Below the pieces are notes generated by a model. It searched no databases, was not told where the DNA came from, and was given only the letters and a program-made list of their open reading frames with translations. The position numbers and the translations under genes are program-made. Below, in pieces: positions 1 through 12,913 of a DNA stretch of 64,000 nt. The DNA is taken from positions 1,302,001-1,366,000 of the forward strand of contig NBAY01000006.1 of assembly GCA_002794775.1 (NCBI GenBank), written 5' to 3'. The first letter of the stretch is position 1, and each line of letters opens with the position of its first letter. This DNA is from Porodaedalea pini. Taxonomy: Eukaryota > Basidiomycota > Agaricomycetes > Hymenochaetales > Hymenochaetaceae.

Positions 1-2
1 AT

Positions 3-616
3 CAGTCTGGCGGGAGTGCGATCGGCTCTCTCGGCGCTGACACTGCGATTGAAGACATCCTATATCGAAACATATACACTAACGGCGGGAACCAGATCTT
101 TCTGATCAAATCGTGGGGCGGGTCCGGATACGTGAAGAATGTGTATCTGCAGAACTTCCTCTCGCATAACACAGCGTACGGACTCGACGTCAGCCAGTAC
201 TGGTCCGGGCAATCGCAAGCAGATGGAGACGGCGTGCAACTTAGTCATATCACATTCGACGTCAGTTTTTCCTATTGTACCTATAAGGTTAAACTGAAGT
301 GGAGCATTAACAGACTTGGGACGGTGCGGTTGTTGACGGAGTTGCCCGTGCGCCAATCCAATTCATCTGCTCAAACTCAGTGCCGTGCTATGGTATGACT
401 CTCAAGAACGTACTTCTCTGGTCCGACACTTCGGCGGCGGTCAACAAGTGTCAGAGCGCCTTCGGTGCGGGCTCGTGCCTGAAGTCTGGGACCGTAGAGA
501 ACTATAACTTGATCACGACAACCATCTCAGAGCCTGCGGGGTTCACGTCTCCGCCGACACTTTCTGGAGACCTTTCTGCGGGCTTCGCTACGGACTCGTC
601 GATTCCCATCCCGTAG
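3..616 (+). CDS. GH28 rhamnogalacturonase-type pectinase, C-terminal part
   Basis: This is the 3' end of a gene that starts left of the window. Two exons (3-260, 314-616) are joined by a 53-nt GT-AG intron (261-313), and the join keeps the frame (...ITFDTWDGAVVDGVARAP...). The protein carries the SGGSAIGSLGAD and IFLIKSWGGSGYVKNV stretches of the parallel beta-helix of glycoside hydrolase family 28, and these resemble rhamnogalacturonan hydrolases more than polygalacturonases. Such enzymes are secreted and cut the backbone of rhamnogalacturonan I in plant pectin. The catalytic aspartates and the signal peptide would lie upstream and are not seen. Paired cysteines near the C-terminus (CSNSVPC, KCQSAFGAGSC) fit a secreted protein. 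The stop is TAG at 614-616. Family assignment is confident; the exact substrate is inference. Confidence 0.85.
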
Positions 617-3600
617 GTGTTTTTTATAGTCTTACAGAACAGTGCTGAATTAAATGAGCCTCAGGACTATTCCTGCTACATTTTATCCAGGTCGGCCGCA
701 AATTTCCCCGCCGGCAAAGAACCTGTAGTCGTCATGTTCCGAATGATATTCTTGTATCTTGGGAATTCCTTACTCAATTCTTCTGGGCTAGTTTTCAATG
801 TTTCTCATTTTAAAGTCTTATGGAAAGGCCGATCTCATGCTGGAAGTTTTACGATTCAGTGTCCAGTCGGAGCTGCCCTGTTAGAATGAGTTTCCGGGGC
901 AGCAAATCTGAATACCTAGGCTTGCTTTGTCTCCGTCTTCTCTTCTCTCCTGGGCTAAATGAAAGTCAACGGCCGTGATAAGCAAGTATCTATTGTTTGA
1001 CAGTCCTCCGGATGCGCTTGAACTGATCACCCGAAAATGGAATTCGCTGACGCGTTTTGGTACCTCCAAAGCCGCCTGCCCACCCCAGACCCATGGTAAC
1101 GCGCCATGCGTGCGTACCTGCGCCCTCTGGAAAGCAGAAAATGCTCCGGAGCTCTGAGCATTGTATGGAAGGCTATTGCGTCTATTGCGTGCCTAACGGG
1201 CCCGGCACGCTGTGATGCGTCTCCAGATTTCCGTCAATTGCTAGGTTTGGGCCAGGGATATCCGATTCTTTCGTCATGTAACTGTAGACTTGGATCAGGC
1301 ACGCTTCTGCCCGCCTGTCCTCGCTGCTGAAGCGCTGATAGGTGGCGAGAAGAACGATCGATCGGGTTGAGAGACGCTTGACTATTAGAAGCATCCGTGA
1401 AGCTACCGAGCGTCAGTGTTCTTCCGCTCGGTTTGGTTTACCCTCGATGGTTCCGGATTTCCTTCTACATCCGCCCTTTTCCATTGGCGAATCACATGCG
1501 CTGCGGCGAAGATATTGCGAGGGCATTGTGGCTGAATCTGCAACTTTAGAAGGCTATTCCTGAACATCTACCATCCAAAAACCGGTTATTCAATACCTGA
1601 CGACGCGATACTCCATCGATATCCACCAGTGTCCATGCCGTAAATTTGCTTATCAGTCCGCCTCATACGCGGCCGATGTCGCATTATCGTCAAGCCTGCA
1701 ACGTACTCAGGCCCGGCCTCGTTATACTTTGCGTCTCCGTCGCCGTAAAAGAGAGGGAAGCGTACACGCGAAGCGCGTCAAGTTATCCGGCTTCTGATAC
1801 TTCGTGCACTGTGGCTACGCCGCCGGGGTTTGTAGCGCCGAACGGACGCAGCCTATCAATACTGCATTATTCTTAGCATGGTAGAATCTCGACATTGAGA
1901 CTGGCTTCTCATTAAATTCAATAGGTTGGGTTATATTTCGAATGACCTCGTCGGTCAACTCCACTGATGCGCCGTGATTGGCTTTTGTATTGAGTTGAAG
2001 TTTTCGAGACGTTTTAGAGGCAGACACTATTGGTCGGGAACGAGGAAAGATAACGCATTAGCTGGACTATGTATATAGGATGGAACGCAAAAACAACTTC
2101 AATACACTCGTAGTCGCAGGCCGGTCAGTCGACCGGTAGTCTCACTTCTAGATATGTTGTCTATGCTCCCACTGAGCTGCGCGCGAGAGTGCGATCTCTG
2201 TTCCGGGAATTTAAAGGCGCTGAATCCCCCCTCTTCGGCTATGGGCCTGATATAGAACAAAGTTTGATATTCTCTGGAGTCGCGTCGGAAGCTGGTGAAG
2301 AGGCGTACTATTGCGCTAGGGCATCAATCCATTGTATGTAAAGCCAACGCGGACAGATAAAAGATCGTTCTGACGGCTAAGTTCGATTTTGGCTAAGAGA
2401 ATTGATTTCGTAATCGAATAGAGGGGGGTTCTAGTCTAGTCTGGGAGCTGCTAGATTTAATCCGGTCATGGGAATTTCTCACCGCGCACAGAGAGGAAAG
2501 ACACGATTAAAACCGGGACATGACTTCTCTCGGTGTATACACCATAGCGGCCGAAGATGTCGAGGTGAAGTATAATTTCTGTTTACGGGAGATGAGCGCA
2601 CAAAACACAATTGGACAGAGACTATTCCCACATGTGTACATTGACGCCGAGATGCCCTGTACAACGCGCGAGTCTTCCTGATACTAGATTTTATCTCGTG
2701 CGGAGGTGCGACTCGGACGAAAGAAAAGCTCTTCTCTTGAGCTGTCCTTCAAGGTACAAGCCGGATTCCGGGTATCTGTTGTGCTGTTCTCCGAGGACGG
2801 GTAAGGGTGCCTGACATTTTCACAAGCTGTTTTACTAGGCCGCGCTTGAGCGAGACCCAGGGTCACTTCTGATACATTTTTTGTGCGGGTGCGAAGCAGG
2901 TTGACTTTCCTGATCCGTCGCTGCCTCTGTGGCGAGGGCAAGCTCCTGGACAAACCAGCCTACGACGGGAAAGTGTTGGAAATGACGGGTGAGTCAGTTA
3001 GTTCGGTGGATTTTTTGTGCGCCTTGCTTCTCAGGTAATTCTCGCTGACTTCAGGGGCTGTCCTAGCTTCTATATGCAAGAAGGAGGCGGCGTTGTCGAT
3101 GAGGGAACCATGAAGGATATCTCGTTGCATTGGTGTATTACGTTTAAGTGGCCGAAAGCCATAATCGCGAGGGGATAAGACTACTCACGGATTTGCATGG
3201 GATCGTCGCCTGAAGAAATTTGGCGGAGGTGGTGCGATGCTCGCGAGAGCATAGAAGCACTCGTTGTAGACAAAGAGAGAGATAGTGCCTGTGCTAGAAC
3301 TGACCGCAGCCAGATTGTCCTCAAGTAGAGTTCAGGATTGGTTTTGTTTTAGCATACCTGCGAAACGTGTACGTTAGACATTAAAATTCGACAGAATATG
3401 AAGAATATGCTTTGATAGTTTGTATGTATGAGTGAGAGCCAGCGAGTATAGGAGGGAAGCAATGCGAACATTTGTATAACTGAGATTTCTGGAGGCGTGA
3501 CACACCAATAAGCTTCGTGCGAAGAAGTCTGTCGCGACAGAATTTGGTTCATCGAATCAAAAACAGCTGGTGCTTCGGGCCCGGCACGAGCATTGACGAT

Positions 3601-3901
3601 TGTACAGGAGAACGGTGCCGAGCTTCTAGCGAACGATCTGTGCGAGAGTCTAATGACCGGATGAGGGAAGAGAGCCCGGAAGGGGCTGCGAAAGCAGGTC
3701 CCGTGGATAAAGTGCGCTGGGTGTGCCTCCCGCCGCAATTTGAGAAGAGTGTTCTTGTGCCTGTAACCTGGGAGCTGTACACGAGAATGTAAGAGAAATG
3801 GGTATTTCTAGCAAACTGACGTTGGATTGTGTTGAAGGTTATGATTAGGCAGTACTAGTATGTATTTGGAACGATGATGACAAGACGGCGACCTCGGAAA
3901 G
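617..3901. other. Long intergenic stretch, no gene recognised
   Basis: Only short, non-overlapping open frames without family resemblance occur here. A 91-codon plus-strand frame (3517-3792) and an overlapping minus-strand frame lie just upstream of the Zn2Cys6 gene. They could be leader or upstream ORFs, but nothing supports a protein. The last few hundred bases presumably hold the promoter and leader of that gene. Confidence 0.5.
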
Positions 3902-6900
3902 GTGAATAAAATAGGAGAGTGCTGGAAGCTGGAGGAAGAAGAGAGGAAGGGGAGTATGTTCTGGCTACCGAGTTTGCACCACCGGGAGCGCAACGACCGC
4001 GAGTACCGCACGTCGGTCGAAGGCATTGGCACCGGCACTAGCACTGGCAGCCTGAGGCTTGACGCAGCGAATGGCAGACAAAGGCGTTACTCACGTAATC
4101 CGTCATTTCCCGACCGTCACGTGTATCAGCGTCGGTCAGCAGCGCCCTACTCTCTCCCATCCTCCTCGTCCTCATCCACCTTGCCTCTGCTTGCGCCTGC
4201 TGTTAACCGCATCGGCGAGCCCGAGTACAACAACGGTTATTCCTACTTGCACTTCCGGTATACCGACCCTGACGTCGAGGAGACCAAGCCGTTCATTACG
4301 AGAATGACTAGTTCCGATCGGGCGTCCGCGACACCCGCGCCAGGGCTATCGGAAGACATTGACGAGGCAAAGCCCGCGGTGCCACCGAAAGAAAGGCGCT
4401 TCAAGTTAAGCAGGTCAGTATCTTATCTATTTCACCCTTGCTTTCATGTATGCTTACATATCTATGTGGGGGGCGTGCAGGGCGTGTGATCGCTGCCGGT
4501 GAGCGTCGTCTTACTTGTGCGATACAGCTTTGAGCTCAAGTATGCCGTTCGACTAGCCGACGGAGGATCAAGTGCGATGAGGGTCATCCATGCCAGTCAT
4601 GCATTGTTGCCAACTCAGCGTGCACATTCGAGGAGCCCGGCAAGCGCACGCACCCCAAATCAAAGTTCGTCAGGATTATTCTATGGTCGCTGCTGGTATG
4701 CTAATAGATTTGGGAAGACGCGCAGCGACACTCGAGGATCGCATGCACCATCTCGAATCGCTCATCCAGTCCATCCCGTTCAATCTCTTCAATGCGCAGC
4801 CGGCCGGGGGCAGTCCAGCCAATCCACAGCTTCTAGGCTCCACGGATCCAGCCAGTCCGCATGCGAGTCTCGCCAGCGCAAATCATGCCTACCCGCTTGG
4901 CGTGCCCCCGCCGTCACTGTCGCTCTTTCCGCTTATGAACCCGTCGACGCACTTCCCCACTTCGAACATCGCCCTGGCTGGCGCCCCTGCCCCCCAGGAA
5001 CCCGCTGCTCCCGGAGTTGGACTACCGAAGGCGCCATTCTCGAATGTAGATCCGGCGATGCCTCCCGGGTATCTGTATCTAGATGACGAAGGGTTTACTC
5101 GCTGGCAAGGGGAAACTTCAGGCTTGCCGCTACTCGACTTTCTTCTGTCACGCAAGCTCCCATCGTCATCCAACTCGCCCTCCGACGCGAGTCCTGTCCG
5201 TGAATCCTGGTCGCGTAAGAGCGAGAATGTCACCACCGGTGACTGGTTCCCTGACCGTCGGCCGCGCCAGAGTGGTGCTGCACACCCTGAGGCAATGTGG
5301 AGGTTGATTACAAGCATGATCGTGCCTGAGCTTATGGACAGTCTTGTCCAATGCTTTTTGAGCACGTCCTACTACCTCATTCCCTTCCTGCACGTTCCGA
5401 CCTTTCTCGCCGACTACGGCAACCCAGCTAAGTGGGGCGAACCAGGTTTCGCGAGCTTCATCGTGTCGCTATGCTGCCTCAGCTCGCGGCACATAGATGA
5501 CCCACGCGTCCGTGCGGACCCAGCAGATGGGTTTAGTGCGGGGGCGCACTGGTTCGAGCTCTTTGCAAAGCTACGCACAGTGCCAACAGCGGACCGCCCG
5601 ACGCTGTACACCGTACAGAGCGTCTTCGTTGCCGCAGTGTACGCGATCGGATTGGGGCGCCTCTCGCGCGGGTTTGCACTTCTGGCGGAGGCGTGCACGC
5701 TCTCAATTGACGCTGGGTTGCATCGCAGTAGCGAAGCGTATGATTGTTTTGGTCCGGTGGAGGAGCAGGTCCGGAGGAGGACATTCTGGTGTGTATATAT
5801 GTGGGATAAGCAAGCGGCTGCGGCATTCGGGAGACCTCCGGTGCTGAGGCTGAAAGACTGCGATGCGAGGGAGCCGGCTGCGGTGGATGATGAATATATC
5901 ACCTCGGACGTAGTAGGGCCTCAGCCTGACGGGACGGAGAGTCGATTGGGTGCTTTTATCGCGTGCCTGCGACTCTCCGTGCTTCTGGAGGCAATACTTG
6001 ACTCGCCATCGGCCCCTCCGCCATCATCCTCGCCCTTTCTGCAGCGCGCCTCTGCGCTTTTACATCGCTCCAGCTCAAGCCGAAGAGACTTGGAAGCAGA
6101 GGAACAGTTGCTGGACGACATCCTACGCAGTCTCCCACCATACTGGGCTCACACGGCTGAAACAATGGGCAGCGCGGATGTACTGCGTGTGACGCAGGCG
6201 GAGAGGCTGCACTGTTTGGCACTCTTCGTGCGGATGCTGATTGCGCGTTCGAGGTTTAGTTGGCGGGTCGGGGAGCGGGTACGCGCTGCGAATGATAGAG
6301 GCGACGGGAGTGCGGATGCCGAAGGTGGGGAACAAACAGAGGCGGAGCGTGGAGCGATGATGAGCTGCCATGCATGTGCAGTTGAGCTCGTGCATGCGCA
6401 TACCCAGATTGCGAAGAAAGGCCTGATGACTTACTGTATGTCTTTCTCTTTATCCTCCGTCTTACGGAAAGACACGAACTCATACTTTCTATCACTCCGT
6501 AGATGGCGTGCATGTAATTCATCAGCTTACGCAGGCGGGGCGCTCGCTTATCGCTGTGCTACTGAATTGTACGACCGCAGATTTACAACCTCTCGTTCCT
6601 GCGTCACTCGAGGCGCTGCGCGCGTGTGTTGGTCTGTTAAGGAGATTCAGTGGGCGATATGTCTGCGGATTAAGGAGTGGCGAACTAATCGAGGAGTTCT
6701 GTCGATGTGGGCATCATTCCTTCTGTCTGTCTTGTCCGAGTTACTGATGGCAATGGTGACAGTGACGCGCATTCCATTGGACGCTCCTCCACCACAACCG
6801 CAATCGCAATCTCAACCATCTGAATCACGGCCACCTTGGATCCGCCCTGTCCGCAAAAAGACACGCGCTGCGAATGGTAAGGGCGGAGCGGCGTCGGGCG

Positions 6901-7445
6901 AGTCAGACAATTCGAGACATGGGAGTCCAGCTGACGATGCGACGAGTCCCTCGACATCGATCCTCAGTCCGTCGAGTCCGCAGGATGCCATTGGTCCTGG
7001 AACGGCAGCTTACCAGCGCCCGCTGGGAGCTACATCCGCGTCCACAACGGGATCGTTCAGCCGTGCTGCGTCGAGCTCGCGCGGTGATAACCTGCTTGCA
7101 GATTTGCGGGACGGTGGTGCGTTGGGGTTGGGTGTCAATGTCGGACTCAATCCGAACGAGCTGGGTCCGATGGGTCCATTAGGAGGCACAGCCAGTATGG
7201 AGAACATGAACACCTTGAGCCCGATGAGTCCGATGGATTCCATGGGCGGCGTAGGAATGGGAGGCGTCGATGGTATGGGTAATATGGGGATGTCGAGCGC
7301 GGCATTGATGACATTGTTGAACGATGGTTCATTCGATATGGCGACGCTGTTTAGCGGGGATTTTGGAGTCGGGGCGGGGACTCCTGTGTCGTCGAATGGC
7401 GATGCGGGCTCGAGTGCGATGACGGGTGTTGTAACGTCGCCATAG
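3902..7445 (+). CDS. Zn2Cys6 transcription factor with fungal_trans domain
   Basis: Six exons are proposed: 3902-4413, 4481-4498, 4557-4664, 4718-6435, 6503-6706 and 6763-7445. The five GT-AG introns are 53-67 nt and all joins keep one frame, giving about 1080 residues. Exons 2-3 build the binuclear zinc cluster: CDRC, six residues, C, five residues, CQSC, six residues, C, followed by a basic linker and a short coiled segment ([13 protein letters not shown]). The long exon 4 carries the fungal_trans (PF04082) regulatory region, including the [13 protein letters not shown] and AAAAFGRPP core. The C-terminal third is low-complexity Ser/Pro/Gly/Met, as in activation domains. It is a nuclear DNA-binding regulator of xylanolytic-activator type; its target genes are not evident. 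The start could also be the in-frame ATG at 3956. The 18-nt exon is unusual, and its splicing is inferred from restoration of the zinc cluster. Confidence 0.9.
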
Positions 7446-8173
7446 TCCGTCAGTGGACTGATCTATCCCTGTTGTTTCGTCGGGACGTTTTTTCTCTTAG
7501 TCTCATGTTGTCGTTTCTTCCCTCTGCATCGTATATCTCTTCGCTCTTACCTCTCGTCCTTCTTGCTTTCATCGAAATTCGCCTTCCCTTTACCTCACGT
7601 TCACCCTATTGCCTCTTATCCTCACATCATCACCGTCTCTTGGATCTCCTCTTAAAAAATGAACGGAAACTATCTTTGTATGATCTGTTTATATCACGTT
7701 TACTTATCTTGTCTCCATGCTATGTCCTTTCCAAAGTCTACTGTATATGTATGATATTCGGGCCTTGAAACAAATGTATAATTCCGTGAAAAAATCGATT
7801 TTTGTAGTGAACTTGATCGAGCGAGGTCTAGATGAATGAGTTTACCGGCCATCTAACTTCATAATCTCTCGCTGCATGCCCAAGTCACTAATTGATAAAC
7901 ACTAGAGACATGCACATATAGCTCGAACAGAAACAGACTTTTCATCTTCATGAAAGTGCAAAAGGAAATTTGAAGTTGAGTGAACACGTGAACGAAAAAC
8001 GCAATGCTCTCCATCTTAATTAGGCTTCTGAAGATACTCTTTAATGCAGCTATAGCGTACATATAATGACAATCTATTTTCTTTCGGCTAAGTCTTGTGT
8101 TCTGGAAAAATTGGATGCATCAGCATTCATTTCGCAGTGGTATATAAAAATGAAGAGATACATACACGAGGCG
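7446..8173. other. Intergenic region between convergent genes
   Basis: The Zn2Cys6 gene (plus) and NAP1 (minus) converge here, so the stretch holds both 3' untranslated regions. It is T-rich after 7470 on the plus strand. No coding frame with any resemblance to a known family is seen. Confidence 0.5.
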
Positions 8174-9571
8174 TTACTCGTCGTCGTCCTCATAGTCAGT
8201 CTCGTCCTCCTCCCACTCATCTTCTTCTTCTTCTTCCCATTCCAGCGCCTTGCCCGTGAAATAGTCGACCGCATGTGGGATGATCTGCATGATAAAATGT
8301 CAGAAATTCTCCACATCTGACTGAGTAAGGGCGAAAGAGTAAATGATACGGACCCGATCCTTGAAGTCGTCGCCGAGCTGAAAGTCGATCGTGAGGGTTG
8401 CTTCGAGTTCGCTGAGGTCGTCATCATCGATTTCGCCATTCTCAATCGTTTCATCAGACGGCGGCTGGACCGGACTGAAAAACTTGAAAAAAGACGCGAC
8501 GTCAATCGCGCGTCGAACAGTGCGCGTGCGGTTCGTACCTGTTACGTGCTTTAGTTGAGACAAAAATAATTAGATGGAATGGAGAAAAGAGGCGTACTCT
8601 TAGAACGTTGCGTCTTCGTCTGGATGTCCTTCGTGAGGTCCTTATCAGCCTTCCACCGGATCTCCGCCCCTATTGCACGCTCGTACACGTAGTCGCCTGC
8701 CCAGTCAATCTCTGGCTTATATAGGTACGTCTTCTCGAGCACCTCATTCTCGAAGTAGTCATTCGGCGAGAAGAAGAATGAGAGTTTGTAGCCCAGCTGG
8801 CCTTCCTCGCCCTCTTTCTTAGCGTCACCGCCCGTAGCGACATGCGCACTTCCAGGCAAATACGAGAGCTGCACGTCGGTGAGATGCTTCAGTGCGTCCA
8901 CGTCACGTACGGAGAGGAAAGAGCGGACACTGGGGTGATTACGAAGCGCAGTGAGCCAGAAGTCCGCTATCGGAGCGCTCTTGGGGTCTCCCTCTGGCTT
9001 GGGGAGAGGAACATAGTCCTCATTATCTTTGAGAGCTTGTGCCTCGCCTGCTGCTATCTCCTCCAAGTGAGGAGTTGCGGTACCGGAGACGATATCTGTG
9101 CGCCGCTCGTAGAGTGGTTTTGCGCGGTTGAAATACTGAAAGTAGATTTCTCTATCAGTACAGAGCAAGAGAAGAGACGGATCAATTACGCACCTTTTTC
9201 TCGAGCTCCCACAGCTCGCGCTTGAAATCTTCCTGGAGTTGCTCATTCTGCGCCTGCACGCCTTGAAGTGCAGCGAGCGAGCGTTTCATCTCGACAGGAA
9301 GGGACTCAATGTACCCGGAGCTCTGCCCAATGAGCGAGGCAAGGCGCTTCTGCACAATTCCTTCAAGAGCCGAGCGTGCAGCGCTGCTCTGCAGGACCGC
9401 TGCAATCTCCTTCGCATCGGCGTCCGCCTCATCTTCGTCCTCCAGGATGTCAGAGATACCAGGGCGCGCAAGGCCAGAGGAGATGGGTGCATGAGTAAGC
9501 GGTGTGTTTTGAGGTGTCGGGGCGGTGAGTCCCATGCCGGTGGTGTTTTTTATGGGCGTATTTGAAGCCAT
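8174..9571 (-). CDS. NAP1: Nucleosome assembly protein NAP1
   Basis: Four exons on the minus strand (9571-9194, 9135-8598, 8538-8354, 8284-8174) with three GT-AG introns (58, 59 and 69 nt) give 403 residues in one frame. NAP1 is a histone H2A-H2B chaperone that shuttles between cytoplasm and nucleus. Visible family signs are an N-terminal acidic segment (DILEDEDEADADAKE), the long dimerisation helix ending in LEKKYFNRAKPLYERR, the FWLTALRNHP and LSFFFSPNDYFENEVLEKTY strands of the core, SFFKFFSPVQPP, and an acidic C-terminal tail rich in Glu and Asp after PHAVDYFTGKALEWEE. The length matches the family. The ATG at 9569-9571 starts MASNTPIKN and lies only 126 bp from the divergent SET gene. 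Confidence 0.95.
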
Positions 9572-9697
9572 GATGGATGTCGATACGACGAAAAAATCGA
9601 GTCGTGACTTAGCGTTTCATCTACCATTCTAGGAAATCATCGCGTCATGTCGATCTGTGCACGCACCTGACACGTTTTCTGCCTAAGTATCCCAACA
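9572..9697. promoter_or_regulatory. Short shared promoter region, NAP1 / SET gene
   Basis: Only 126 bp separate the start codons of NAP1 (minus) and the SET-domain gene (plus), so their promoters and leaders must overlap. No clear TATA box is visible. This is a call from gene arrangement rather than from a motif. Confidence 0.5.
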
Positions 9698-10996
9698 ATG
9701 CAGGAGTCCTCGTCGGCATCGCTAGCACTCTCACCAACTACGCAGGCGCCTTTGCTAGAGTCATCGTTCGAAACTTATCTGCCACTTTCCGACCTAGAGA
9801 AGCTCAATTCCTCTTGGGATAATACAGATGAAGATAACATAGTGGAGGCGTACAACAATGCAGGATGCCCCGTAATAGTGTATCGCATGTGCATGACTCC
9901 GGATCGCGCGCGTACCTTCTACGGCGTGTGGTTCATGTACGAGGACCTCGTTGGCCACTATGACGGATGGAAGGGAGTGCAAAGCCCAGAGACACCCCTT
10001 CCCCGCCCTTACGACATACGCCCTGTCGCTGGCAAGGGCCAGGGCATGATCGCGAATCGTGATATCTCATGTGGAGAGACGGTCGTTCGAGAGCGCACGG
10101 TGCTGTTGAAGCCGGCTGTTCATCTTCACGCCGAAGGACTGGGCGTATTTGAAAGCGACTTGGTCGACTTCGTCAATATGTTGGAGTCTGAATATCGTGC
10201 AGAGCTGTTCAGCTTGACGAACTGCAGGCCCTCGAACACGCCCGGGACCACAATCTTGGGAATTATACGCGCCAATGCATTGCGATGCCACTTCCCACAG
10301 GCCAAATTTTCTGCCAATTATGTAGGTGTTTGCTTGGACATTTCGAGGGCTAATCATAGGTACGTTATTTTTGCACTCTTACTGTCGTAACATTCCCTGA
10401 GGAGCCTATACTTATGCACCAGCTGCTCGCCAAATGCAACCGCGTGCTTTGATTACAAGACGCTAGTTGTCGAGCTCCGTGCAACACGCGATATTGAAGA
10501 AGGCGAAGAAATCACGATTTCGTATGCCGACATTTTCTCTCCGCGCGCGGTTCGCCAGGATTACCTACAAACGAGATATTCCTTCAGTTGCACATGCCCT
10601 ATCTGCTCGGTTCCTCCGTCTGCCATCCCTGCGAGCGATAAACGTCGGAAGTTCATTCGCATCTCCTGCCGCTCCCTCTTCCCAATGTGGAAAATGTGGT
10701 TCAACGGTGAAGGTGGCAAGATGAGCGATACGGGCCGTCTCATTGAGCATGTACACACGCTTCTGGACGCCTCCCAAATGGAGGGTCTGAACCAAGCCCG
10801 CGCTGTCGCCGTGCGCTGGTTAGCGTATACATACGCTGGTCTGGGCGACACAGAGAACTTCACAAAGTGGGCCATTGAGGCCGCCCGCTGGGTGCCGGTG
10901 CTCGAAGATGATGAGGGCGGGTTTCTAAGAGCAAACGACTGGAAGGCCTGGCTACTTGATCCGACGACAATGCCCTTCTGGGGAAGAAGGCGCTAA
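9698..10996 (+). CDS. SET-domain protein, copy 1
   Basis: Two exons (9698-10359 and 10423-10996) are joined by a 63-nt GT-AG intron, giving 411 residues. The splice rebuilds the SET hallmark NHSCSPN across the junction. N-terminal SET sequence is PYDIRPVAGKGQGMIANRDI, and C-terminal SET sequence is ELRATRDIEEGEEITISY followed by a post-SET-like cysteine group (FSCTCPIC). Between the two is a lineage-specific insert, and after the domain comes a helical tail (MEGLNQARAVAVRWLAYTYAGLG). The catalytic architecture predicts S-adenosylmethionine-dependent lysine methylation; the substrate (histone or other) is unknown. A paralogue with the same intron position lies at 18431-19690 on the other strand, about 7.4 kb away. 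Confidence 0.9.
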
Positions 10997-11224
10997 GGTG
11001 GGCAAATCTTTTTCACTCTGAAGGACTGTATTTCATAAACGCCTTGCTGAGTACGATTCAAAAACAATATTCTGTGAGAGTACATCACTGAATTCCGAAG
11101 AATATACCAGGCATTGTCCTAAATATGAAGAAGGTGCCGCAATGTCAAAAGTGTTCTAAGTTACGACACACAGTTCCAAAAAAGTAAAACGAGCTCTACC
11201 GAGGCCATGAAGTGTAGCGTCTAT

Positions 11225-12913
11225 CTAATCATAGACTACCAAACAGATACCACCTGTGTAAGTTGACCACAGACTCATCGTGCTCCATGTGTCTACAGCG
11301 ACCTTCCTAACTGCATCGGCATTTTCCTCCCGTCCATCCTCGTCTTTGAAGGGTATCACCAGCGGGAAAAATGAAGCACCGCTTTGATGGCTCTCGCCAG
11401 TCCCATCTTCTGCGGCTAAAAACGCCGCATCTCCCACTGGAAGACAGACCTCGATGAATCGCGTCGAGCCACAACTGTCCGTGCAGCGAGCAATAGTGCT
11501 CTGGCTTCGGGATAGAGGCGACCAATTGACAGTTGTGAAATTGTTAAAACTGTGCAAGTCCTCATGGAGGAAGCGCTCAAGGCAAATGTCGAATTCTCCG
11601 TGATCAGCTCGTGGAAGGTGTCTAACAGTGTAGGTCCACCAATTCAGTCCAAATCCTGGACCTGCCTGCGAACTTCCAAAAACCTCCAGGGCCGTTACTC
11701 GGATGTTCTCGGATCCAGTCTGGACCTCGCCTAAAGTATCTAAGTCCTGGATGGCAAGGTGAACCTCAGGCTTCGCAGGAGATGTTATATTAAGTAGGAT
11801 TCTGGATGCAGCGATGTCATCCAAATGCAATATATCGTCTTTTGGACTGTTCCATAGGTGTTCGAGAGCGACAATGACAAGGAATACATCTCTGTGCTCG
11901 GCTTCGACATGCTCTAGATAAATGAGATGGTGACGGGATAGCATCATTTGCAGGATGGCGTGGGTCTGAGTCAGGTAGAAAGACGGTAAGCCAATATGTG
12001 TTGAGTGCTGAAAGACAAAACATACGGTTGCGAACCTCAGGGACCTGTTATCCTCCCGGTCGATGAGCAAGGCACCATCCCTTGAGCCATTCAGGATCAT
12101 AACGTTCTGTCCAAGGATCTGCAATGATGATCCCATGTCGGATCCCGGTGCAGTATGGTCCATGCCTATAGTTGGTTGCGCAATTACTTCCGCATGGCGA
12201 GATTTGGGACACAGTCGAAGGATCTTCATGGACTCTAGCAGGGTCTCATGAGTAAAAGATTGGGCAATGGACGAGTGGAAATATTACTCACGGAATCCCC
12301 AGATGTTAACCAAATGAATCGCCAATATCGCCGACCCTTCTTGCCTTTCGCTTTCGTCTACAGCAAACTCTTTCACACGCCACGTTTCACAAGTGTCCAG
12401 GTAGGAGACTGTCGCGTCAGAGTAGATATCCTGCCAGCGCTTCCCCGAGTTGAACTCCAAGATGCACAGTGGACTGTGACTCACGGAGATGTCGAAGCAC
12501 AAAATATTCGTGTCGTTTCCGTATACAAAAAGAAGCTGGCCGCTGCATGCAAATTTGCCAAGTTTTGTGAAGGCTAACGGCGTATGTTCAAGTGTGAGAG
12601 CGAGGTCGCCGCGCCAGGCAGGTGTGATGGAATCGTCCAACTCTCCGTAATATCTGTCGATAGGCACTGAGGGAGTGGATGAGCTTGACTGTAGACGGTT
12701 GACCAGATTAATGGCACTGAGGGTTAGCACTGGAAAAATCTAGTCATGGGTTAAACAGACCTCTGAGAGGGTATCCTCCACCCCGTGAGCCTTCTCGTCA
12801 TTCCCATCCCGCTCAGTTAAAGCAGTGGATGAGGATGGAGAAGACACGATATTTTTTCCCCCGAAACACTGTCCTTCCGATAAAGTCGTCGACGGCACTT
12901 GAACGTCGTCCAT
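11225..12913 (-). CDS. Unrecognised protein, three-exon model
   Basis: The proposed exons are 12913-12761, 12688-12292 and 12234-11225, which give 519 residues in frame. The last intron (12235-12291) has a good GTGAGT donor and a TAG acceptor. The first join (donor 12760, acceptor 12689) is weaker and was chosen because the upstream frame supplies an ATG (12911-12913) that the second exon lacks. I recognise no domain. The protein is neither membrane-spanning nor repetitive. Patches such as LLFVYGNDTNILCFDI and LNWWTYTVRHLP look like beta-rich, F-box-associated or propeller-like sequence, but that is only an impression. The stop is TAG at 11225-11227. Confidence 0.5.

Noticed and set aside
12292..12730. 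A start of the three-exon gene at 12730
   Set aside because: The codon there is GTG, not ATG; an upstream exon with an ATG at 12911-12913 gives a better model.
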